A stretch of DNA of 64,000 nucleotides, from contig NZ_MSJP01000114.1 of the NCBI RefSeq assembly GCF_014596525.1, positions 62,001 through 126,000 of the forward strand, written 5' to 3'. The DNA comes from Streptomyces sp. CBMA291 (lineage in GTDB: Bacteria > Actinomycetota > Actinomycetes > Streptomycetales > Streptomycetaceae). Shown piece by piece: positions 58,256 to 64,000 of the stretch (position 1 is its first letter; each line of letters begins with the position of its first letter). The translations under genes were made by a program, and so were the position numbers. The notes beneath the pieces are model-generated. The model did no database searches. It worked only from the letters and a program-made list of their open reading frames with translations, and was not told where the DNA came from.

Positions 58256-58984
58256 TCAGGTCAGAAAGCCCCGCAGCAGCGCCGCCGTCCCCGCGCAGTG
58301 TTCCCGCATCACCGCGCGCGCCGCGTCCGCGTCCCCGTCGAGCACCGCCTCCACCGCCGCGGTGTGCTGACGCTGCGAGTGCTCCAGATTGCGCACCAGG
58401 AGCGGAATGCAGTCGAGCAGATCGTTCACGGTCGCCCGGACGGCCGCGTACTGGGCTATGAGCGTCGGCGAGCCGGACAGCTCGGCGAACGTCAGATGGA
58501 ACAGCGTGTCCTGGCGGCGGTATTCGGCCAGCGGGGCGTCACGGGTCGCCGTCAGCGCCGCCCGCAGCCGCCCGGCGCCCGCCGCGTCCAGGCCATGGGC
58601 CGCGCACAGCCCCGCCGCGCCCACCTCAAGGACCTCGCGGAACCGCAGCACGTCCTCCATGTCGACGGAGGCGATCCGGCGGCGCAGCTCGTGCTCGTCG
58701 GCCGTCCGGTCGCGGGTCCGTACGAACGTGCCGCCGTACCGCCCGCGTCTGCTCTCCACCAGCCCCTGCTCCTGGAGGACCTTCAGGACCTCGCGGAGCG
58801 TCACCCGGCTGATGCCCATCCGGTCCGCCAGCTCCCGCTCGGCCGGCAGCCGCTCCCCGGCGGGCACCAGGCCGAGCCGCACCACCTGGAGGATCTGTTC
58901 GAGGGCCTCCTCGAAACCGTTGCCCGCCCGCACCGGCCGCAGCACGGGCGTCAACCGGTCCGCCGATCCACTCGTACTGGCCAT
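58256..58984 (-). CDS. FadR/GntR-family transcriptional regulator
   Basis: A 242-residue GntR regulator of the FadR subfamily: winged helix (GERLPAERELADRMGISRVT, LREVLKVLQEQGLVESRRG) and an all-helical FCD domain with D/H residues (FREVLEVGAAGLCAAHG, DTLFHLTFAELSGSPTL, HTAAVEAVLDGDADAARAVM) that typically bind a metal and a carboxylate. ATG 58984 follows GGGAG. It is divergent from glnA4 across 90 bases and precedes the permease on its own strand. Confidence 0.92.
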   Translation of the reverse strand: MASTSGSADRLTPVLRPVRAGNGFEEALEQILQVVRLGLVPAGERLPAERELADRMGISRVTLREVLKVLQEQGLVESRRGRYGGTFVRTRDRTADEHELRRRIASVDMEDVLRFREVLEVGAAGLCAAHGLDAAGAGRLRAALTATRDAPLAEYRRQDTLFHLTFAELSGSPTLIAQYAAVRATVNDLLDCIPLLVRNLEHSQRQHTAAVEAVLDGDADAARAVMREHCAGTAALLRGFLT

Positions 58985-59030
58985 GTTGTCGTTTCTCCCT
59001 CTCCGATGCTTCCCAAGCAATGGTCTCGGC

Positions 59031-59043
59031 CCATACCTTATGG
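59031..59043. promoter_or_regulatory. Candidate FadR-type operator before glnA4
   Basis: CCATA-CCT-TATGG is a perfect 5-base inverted repeat in the regulator-glnA4 gap, containing CATACCTT in common with the site before the permease. Confidence 0.5.
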
Positions 59044-59074
59044 CTCCTTGGCAGGCCGAAGGAGGAGCAGTCCC

Positions 59075-60439
59075 GTGGCAGACCGCACACCCCCGCTCGC
59101 CGTCGAGGAGCTTCGGGCCCTCGTCGCGAACGGCGAGATCGACACCGTCGTCCTGGCCTTCCCCGACATGCAGGGACGCCTCCAGGGCAAGCGGTTCGCC
59201 GCCCCGTTCTTCCTCGACGAGGTACTCGGCCACGGCACCGAGGGCTGCGCCTACCTCCTCGCCGTCGACACCGAGATGAACACCGTCGACGGCTACGCGA
59301 TGTCCTCCTGGGACCGCGGCTACGGCGACTTCGCGATGCACCCCGACCTCACCACCCTCCGCCGCCTCCCCTGGCACGACGCCACCGCCATGGTGACGGC
59401 GGACCTCGCCTGGCACGACGGCACCCCCGTCGCCGCCGCGCCCCGCCAGATCCTCCGCCGCCAGCTGGCCCGCCTCGCGGAACTCGGCCTCACCGCCCAC
59501 GTCGGCACCGAACTCGAGTTCATCGTCTTCAAGGACGGCTACGAGCAGGCCTGGGACGCCGACTACCGGGGCCTCACCCCCGCCAACCAGTACAACATCG
59601 ACTACTCCGTCCTCGGCACCGGCCGGATCGAGCCCCTCCTGCGCCGCATCCGCAACGGGATGACCGGCGCCGGGCTCACCGTCGAATCCGCCAAGGGCGA
59701 GTGCAACCCCGGCCAGCACGAGATCGCCTTCAGGTACGACGAAGCCCTCGTCACCTGCGACCAGCACGCCGTCTACAAGACCGGCGCCAAGGAGATCGCC
59801 GCCCAGGAGGGCCACTCCCTCACCTTCATGGCCAAGTACGACGAACGCGAGGGCAACTCCTGCCACGTCCACCTCTCCCTCCAGGACGCCGAGGGACGGA
59901 ACGTGATGGCCGGGGATGAGCCGGGAGGCATGTCCGCGACCATGCGCCACTTCCTCGCCGGACAACTCGCCGCCCTCCGCGACTTCTCCCTCCTCTACGC
60001 CCCCAACATCAACTCCTACAAGCGGTTCCAGCCCGGCTCCTTCGCGCCCACCGCCGTCGCCTGGGGCCACGACAACCGCACCTGCGCGCTCCGCGTCGTC
60101 GGCCACGGCCGCTCCACCCGCTTCGAGAACCGGCTGCCCGGCGGCGACACCAACCCCTACCTCGCCGTCGCGGGCATGATCGCCGCCGGACTCCACGGCA
60201 TCGAACAGCACCTCGAACTCCCGCCACCCTGCACCGGCAACGCCTACACCGGGGAGTACGCGCACGTCCCCCGCACCCTGCGCGAGGCCGCCGAACTCTG
60301 GGAGACCAGCGAACTCGCCAAGGCCGCCTTCGGCGACGAGGTCGTCGACCACTACCGCAACATGGCCCGCGTCGAGACCGAGGCCTTCGACGCCGCCGTC
60401 ACCGACTGGGAACGCCGCCGCTCCTTCGAACGCCACTGA
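59075..60439 (+). CDS. glnA4: Glutamine-synthetase-like gamma-glutamylethanolamide synthetase (GlnA4-type)
   Basis: A 454-residue glutamine-synthetase-fold enzyme. ATP and glutamate motifs are present: ELEFIVF, AKGECNPGQHEIAF, GNSCHVHLSL, NSYKRFQPGSFAPTAVAWG and RFENRLPGGDTNPYL. In S. coelicolor GlnA4 makes gamma-glutamylethanolamide from ethanolamine and glutamate with ATP, not glutamine. The setting here agrees: ethanolamine permease and gamma-glutamyl hydrolase genes are adjacent. GTG 59075 has GGAGGAG about nine bases ahead. Confidence 0.88.
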   Translation: MADRTPPLAVEELRALVANGEIDTVVLAFPDMQGRLQGKRFAAPFFLDEVLGHGTEGCAYLLAVDTEMNTVDGYAMSSWDRGYGDFAMHPDLTTLRRLPWHDATAMVTADLAWHDGTPVAAAPRQILRRQLARLAELGLTAHVGTELEFIVFKDGYEQAWDADYRGLTPANQYNIDYSVLGTGRIEPLLRRIRNGMTGAGLTVESAKGECNPGQHEIAFRYDEALVTCDQHAVYKTGAKEIAAQEGHSLTFMAKYDEREGNSCHVHLSLQDAEGRNVMAGDEPGGMSATMRHFLAGQLAALRDFSLLYAPNINSYKRFQPGSFAPTAVAWGHDNRTCALRVVGHGRSTRFENRLPGGDTNPYLAVAGMIAAGLHGIEQHLELPPPCTGNAYTGEYAHVPRTLREAAELWETSELAKAAFGDEVVDHYRNMARVETEAFDAAVTDWERRRSFERH

Positions 60440-60511
60440 CCCCGCCCCGCCGCACCGCTCCGGCCCCGCCGCTCCCGCCCCGAGCCTCCCCGCGTCACCG
60501 AGAGGAACGAC

Positions 60512-61876
60512 GTGCTCCAGGTACTGAACCCGGCGACCGAGGAACCGGTCGCCACCGTCCACGCCACCACCCCCGCCGAAGTCGACGCCGCCGTCACCCG
60601 GGCCGCCGCCGCCCAACGCGGCTGGGCCGCCGCCGCCCCCGCCGACCGCGCCCGGCTCCTGCGCCGCTTCGCCTCCGTCGTCGACCGGCACGTCGAGGAA
60701 CTCGCCCGCCTGGAAGTCGCCGAAGCCGGACACCTCATCGGCAACGCCCGCTGGGAAGCGGCCAACGTCCGCGACCTGCTCGACTACGCCGCCGGGGGAG
60801 TGGAACGCCTCACCGGACGCCAGATCCCCGTCCCCGGCGGCGTGGACGTCACCTTCCTCGAACCCCTCGGGGTCGTCGGCGTCATCGCCCCCTGGAACTT
60901 CCCCCTGCCCATCGCCGCCTGGGCCACCGCCCCCGCCCTCGGCGCGGGCAACGCCGTCCTCCTCAAACCCGCCGAGGCCACCCCCCTCACCGCCCTCCGC
61001 CTCGCCGAACTCGCCTTGGAGGCGGGCCTGCCCGAAGGCCTCTTCCAGGTCCTCCCCGGCCACGGCCCCGTCACCGGCCACGCCCTCGCAACCCACCCCG
61101 GCGTCGCCAAGATCGTCTTCACCGGCTCCACCAAGGTCGGCAAGTCCCTCATGGCCACCTGCGCCGGCCAGGTGAAACGGATCACCCTCGAACTCGGCGG
61201 CAAGAACCCCAACATCGTCTTCGCCGACGCCGACCTGGAGACCGCGGCGGCCACCGCCCCGATGTCCTTCCTCGACAACAGCGGCCAGGACTGCTGCGCC
61301 CGCACCCGCGTCCTCGTCCAGCGCAGCGCCTACGACCGCTTCCTCGCCCTCCTCGCCCCCGCGATCGAGGCGATCGTCGTCGGCGACCCCGCCGACGAAC
61401 GCACCGGGATGGGCCCCCTCATCTCCCGCGCCCACCTCGACCGCGTCCGCTCCTACGTCCCCGACAGCCTCCCCGGCATCCGGGGCAAGGCCCCCGAGGG
61501 CCCCGGCTTCTGGTTCCCGCCGACCGTCCTCACCGAGGTCCCCGAAGACGCCCCCTGCGCCGTCGAGGAGGTCTTCGGACCCGTCGCCGTCGTCCTCCCC
61601 TTCGACGACGAGGCCGACGCGATCCGCCTCGCCAACGCCACCGAGTACGGCCTCTCCGGCTCGATCTGGACCCGGGACGTCGGCCGCGCCCTGCGCGTCT
61701 CCCGCGCGGTCAGGGCCGGTGCCCTCTCCGTCAACTCGCACTCCAGCGTCCGCTACTGGACCCCGTTCGGGGGCTTCGGGCAGTCCGGTCTCGGCCGCGA
61801 ACTCGGCCCCGACGCCCTGACCGCCTTCACCGAGACCAAGAACGTCTTCATCAGCACGGAGGGCCCCGCACTGTGA
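60512..61876 (+). CDS. Aldehyde dehydrogenase family protein
   Basis: A 454-residue NAD(P)-dependent aldehyde dehydrogenase. The fold's key parts are VIAPWNFPLPIAAWATAPAL, FTGSTKVGKS, the glutamate in LELGGKNPNIVF, and the catalytic cysteine in NSGQDCCA (C261; a second cysteine at 262). It ends with GFGQSGLGRELG. By position it likely oxidises the aldehyde made from gamma-glutamylethanolamide. The start is GTG 60512; the stop overlaps the SDR start as GTGA, so the two are translationally coupled. Confidence 0.93.
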   Translation: MLQVLNPATEEPVATVHATTPAEVDAAVTRAAAAQRGWAAAAPADRARLLRRFASVVDRHVEELARLEVAEAGHLIGNARWEAANVRDLLDYAAGGVERLTGRQIPVPGGVDVTFLEPLGVVGVIAPWNFPLPIAAWATAPALGAGNAVLLKPAEATPLTALRLAELALEAGLPEGLFQVLPGHGPVTGHALATHPGVAKIVFTGSTKVGKSLMATCAGQVKRITLELGGKNPNIVFADADLETAAATAPMSFLDNSGQDCCARTRVLVQRSAYDRFLALLAPAIEAIVVGDPADERTGMGPLISRAHLDRVRSYVPDSLPGIRGKAPEGPGFWFPPTVLTEVPEDAPCAVEEVFGPVAVVLPFDDEADAIRLANATEYGLSGSIWTRDVGRALRVSRAVRAGALSVNSHSSVRYWTPFGGFGQSGLGRELGPDALTAFTETKNVFISTEGPAL

Positions 61877-62655
61877 GCAACGAGATCATCTGCCGCCGCC
61901 TCGTCGGCCGTACCGCCGTCGTCACCGGAGCAGGCAGCGGCATCGGCCTCGCCACCGCCCGCCGCCTCGCCTCCGAAGGCGCCCACGTCGTCTGCGGCGA
62001 CATCGACGAGACCACCGGCAAGGCCGCCGCCGAAGAGGTCGGCGGCACCTTCGTCCAGGTCGACGTCACCGACCCCGAACAGGTCGAAACCCTCTTCAGG
62101 ACCGCCTACGAGACCTACGGCTCCGTCGACATCGCCTTCAACAACGCCGGCATCTCGCCCCCCGACGACGACTCCATCCTGGAAACCGGCCTGGAAGCCT
62201 GGAAACGCGTCCAGGACGTCAACCTCACCTCCGTCTACCTCTGCTGCAAGGCGGCCCTGCCCTACATGCGCCGCCAGGGCAGGGGCTCCATCGTCAACAC
62301 CGCCTCCTTCGTCGCGGTCATGGGAGCGGCCACCAGCCAGATCTCCTACACCGCCTCCAAGGGCGGCGTCCTCGCCATGTCCCGCGAACTGGGCGTCCAG
62401 TTCGCCCGCGAAGGCATCCGCGTCAACGCGCTCTGCCCCGGCCCGGTCAACACGCCCCTCCTGCGGGAACTGTTCGCCAAGGACCCCGAACGCGCCGCCC
62501 GCCGCCTCGTCCACATCCCTCTCGGCCGCTTCGCCGAGGCCGAGGAGATCGCCGCGGCCGTCGCCTTCCTCGCGAGCGACGACTCCTCCTTCGTCAACGC
62601 GAGCGACTTCCTCGTGGACGGAGGCATCTCGGGGGCGTACGTCACACCGCTCTAA
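61873..62655 (+). CDS. Short-chain dehydrogenase/reductase (SDR)
   Basis: A 260-residue classical SDR. TGAGSGIG binds the cofactor, NNAG follows, and the catalytic serine, YTASK (tyrosine and lysine) are present. D in CGDIDE after beta-2 suggests NAD(H). It likely acts as an alcohol dehydrogenase in the same pathway, oxidising the free alcohol of gamma-glutamylethanolamide to the aldehyde used by the upstream gene; this is inferred from operon position. Its start overlaps the aldehyde dehydrogenase stop. Confidence 0.93.
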   Translation: MSNEIICRRLVGRTAVVTGAGSGIGLATARRLASEGAHVVCGDIDETTGKAAAEEVGGTFVQVDVTDPEQVETLFRTAYETYGSVDIAFNNAGISPPDDDSILETGLEAWKRVQDVNLTSVYLCCKAALPYMRRQGRGSIVNTASFVAVMGAATSQISYTASKGGVLAMSRELGVQFAREGIRVNALCPGPVNTPLLRELFAKDPERAARRLVHIPLGRFAEAEEIAAAVAFLASDDSSFVNASDFLVDGGISGAYVTPL

Positions 62656-62669
62656 CCCCACCCGCCCCA

Positions 62670-62698
62670 CCGGCCGCCGGACGACCCCCGGCGGCCGG
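62670..62698. terminator. Bidirectional terminator between SDR and PLP-enzyme genes
   Basis: CCGGCCGCCGG and CCGGCGGCCGG pair across seven bases, between two convergent genes. Confidence 0.72.
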
Positions 62699-62703
62699 AC
62701 CCG

Positions 62704-63906
62704 TCAGAGGAACGTACGGCCCTCGCCCCGGTACGTCGGCACCGTCGCCACGACCCGGTCGCCCTCCACGAGGCGCAGACTGTCGAACCGCTCGCACAGC
62801 TCACCGGCCTTGGCGTGCCGGAACCACACCTTGTCGCCGATCCGCAGATCGTCGGCGGGCGAACCCAGCAGCGGCGTCTGCACCTCGCCCGGCCCCTCCT
62901 GCGGGTCGTACCGCAGCCCCTCCGGCAGATACGGCACCGGCAGCCGGTCCGCCCCCGCAGCCCCGGACGCCGGATAACCGCCCCCGAGCACCGTCACCAC
63001 CCCGACCCCCGGACGCCGCACCACCGGCTGCGCGAAGAGCGCCGCGGGGCGCCCGCGGAACGAGCTGTAGTGATCGAAGAGACGCGGCACGAAAAGCCCC
63101 GAACCCGCCGCGACCTCCGTCACCGCCTCCTCGGCCACCGTGTGCTGCACACTGCCGGTGCCCCCGCCGTTCACGAACTCAAGCTCCGGCGCCACCGCCC
63201 GCACGGCCCGCACCGCCGCCGCCCGCCGCCCGGCCAGCTCCCGGCGCGCCGCCCCCTGCATCAGCCGGACCGCCCGCGACCGCAGCGGCCGGCCCTCGAC
63301 CGCGTCCCCGACCCCCGCCACATGCCCCTCGTACGCCATGATCCCGACCAGCCGGAAACCGGGCCGCCGCGCCACCGAGCGGGCCAGCTCAGCCAGTTCG
63401 GCGGGCTCCCGCAGCGGCGAACGACGGGCCCCGATCCTGATCCGGCCGCCCAGCAGCCACAGCGCGGTGTCCAGCTCCAGACAGACCCGGACCTCCTCGG
63501 ACCCGCCCGCCCGGGACGCGTCGATCAGATCCAGCTGCGCCACGTCGTCGACCATCACGGTCACGGCGGCGGCGAGCTTCGGATCACGCGCCAGCTCCGC
63601 GAACCCGCCCCGGTCCACCGACGGATACGCCAGCAGCACATCCTCGAAACCGGCACGGGCCAGCCAGATCGACTCGTCGAGCGTGAACGACATGACCCCC
63701 GCGAAACCCGGCCGCGCGAGCACCCGTTCAAGCAGCGCCCTGCACCGCACCGACTTGCTCGCCACCCGCACCGGCTTGCCCCCGGCACGCCGCACCAGAT
63801 CCTCCGCGTTGGCGTCGAAAGCCTCCAGATCGACGATCGCCACCGGCGCGTCGAGATGGGCGGTGGCCCGGTCGTAGCGGGCCCGGTCGGCGGCACGGGG
63901 AGTCAT
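62704..63906 (-). CDS. Amino acid deaminase/aldolase (alanine-racemase-like fold III PLP enzyme)
   Basis: A 400-residue PLP enzyme of the alanine racemase/D-threonine aldolase fold. VAIVDLEAFDANAEDL begins the barrel; K51 in VASKSVR should hold PLP. VGIMAYEGHVAG and FVNGGGTGSV are barrel segments that bind phosphate; the C-terminal beta domain has GDKVWFRHAKAGELCERF. The exact substrate is unknown; related enzymes act on D-threonine, D-serine or other amino acids. ATG 63906 is preferred, since the frame upstream adds 31 residues without family similarity. It converges on the ethanolamine genes. Confidence 0.88.
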   Translation of the reverse strand: MTPRAADRARYDRATAHLDAPVAIVDLEAFDANAEDLVRRAGGKPVRVASKSVRCRALLERVLARPGFAGVMSFTLDESIWLARAGFEDVLLAYPSVDRGGFAELARDPKLAAAVTVMVDDVAQLDLIDASRAGGSEEVRVCLELDTALWLLGGRIRIGARRSPLREPAELAELARSVARRPGFRLVGIMAYEGHVAGVGDAVEGRPLRSRAVRLMQGAARRELAGRRAAAVRAVRAVAPELEFVNGGGTGSVQHTVAEEAVTEVAAGSGLFVPRLFDHYSSFRGRPAALFAQPVVRRPGVGVVTVLGGGYPASGAAGADRLPVPYLPEGLRYDPQEGPGEVQTPLLGSPADDLRIGDKVWFRHAKAGELCERFDSLRLVEGDRVVATVPTYRGEGRTFL

Positions 63907-64000
63907 GGCCCGAGCTTGCCAGACGGGTTTACGGGTGGGTAGCCCCTGGGTTCCCGCGCCAGGGGGAACAGCCCGTAGAGTGACGGGCATTGTCGACACG

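Noticed and set aside
58256..61741. A 1161-codon minus-strand frame that includes the FadR-type regulator
   Set aside because: Only the last 242 codons from ATG 58984 match a family and have a ribosome site; the rest is antisense to glnA4 and the aldehyde dehydrogenase.
1..64000. tRNA or rRNA genes, insertion sequences, integrases, prophage genes
   Set aside because: None recognised by eye on either strand; a tRNA scan would be the decisive check.
63907..64000. Start of another gene at the right edge
   Set aside because: The last 94 bases include a GC-rich inverted stretch and possible promoter sequence, but too little to assign a gene.

Overview
The window is chromosomal DNA of a Streptomyces or very close relative. 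This rests on very high GC with strong third-position GC bias, frequent GTG starts, mycothiol synthesis (mshC), a complete Pup-proteasome locus, a gyl-type glycerol operon under an IclR regulator, and a GlnA4-type ethanolamine locus. The gene order resembles the conserved chromosomal core of S. coelicolor, from memory. I see no rRNA, tRNA, CRISPR array, insertion sequence, integrase or phage gene. The species is not determinable by eye.

Layout. (1) 1-3077, plus strand: the 3' end of a histidine phosphatase, DUF3090, a kinase-like SCO1664-family protein and mshC. This is the mycothiol-ligase neighbourhood. (2) 3186-11196, minus strand: a PAC2 protein with a very long low-complexity tail, a luciferase-like monooxygenase, and the glycerol regulon glpD-glpK-glpF with gylR upstream. 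(3) 11440-17696, plus: metH, a HAD phosphatase and a solute-binding lipoprotein. (4) 17818-19441, minus: an orphan NarL-type response regulator and a RecB/Cas4-like nuclease. (5) 19564-32946, mostly plus: site-2 protease, tRNA m1A58 methyltransferase, a secreted protein, a ferredoxin (minus), then arc, dop, pup, prcB, prcA. A divergent LacI regulator and MFS transporter follow, then pafA. (6) 33423-34709: a secreted metzincin-type protease coupled to a lipoprotein, after a long leader that is unusually AT-rich for this DNA. (7) 34899-44549, plus: two FKBP prolyl isomerases, pafB, pafC, a zinc-ribbon protein, a small membrane protein, tatA, tatC, a lipid kinase and a HelY-type helicase. (8) 44850-55570: accessory-like genes. 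These are a membrane protein opposite a MerR regulator, a siderophore-interacting protein, a 5'-3' exonuclease, an OpuA-type glycine betaine transporter, an XRE-cupin regulator, a helical-backbone metal receptor, and a TDT transporter opposite a LysR regulator. (9) 55746-62655: an ethanolamine locus with gamma-glutamyl hydrolase, ethanolamine permease and FadR-type regulator on minus, and glnA4, aldehyde dehydrogenase and SDR on plus. (10) 62704-63906, minus: a fold-III PLP enzyme.

How the genes work together. Pup is ligated to substrates by PafA, removed by Dop, and read by Arc, which feeds the PrcBA core. PafB and PafC are regulators of the DNA-damage response in mycobacteria. GlpF, GlpK and GlpD take glycerol to dihydroxyacetone phosphate; near-identical palindromes before gylR and glpF are likely GylR operators. 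In region 9 the enzyme set fits import of ethanolamine, glutamylation by GlnA4, two-step oxidation of the alcohol end, and hydrolysis back to glutamate, with glycine as the predicted second product. Two sites sharing CATACCTT are candidate operators for the FadR-type regulator.

Most promising for follow-up: the protease and lipoprotein pair at 33423-34709, where the lipoprotein may have a TIMP-like OB fold; the gamma-glutamylated ethanolamine route and its operators; the kinase-like protein beside mshC; the PAC2 tail; and the MFS gene lying immediately upstream of pafA. Functions come from family recognition by eye; no searches were run.
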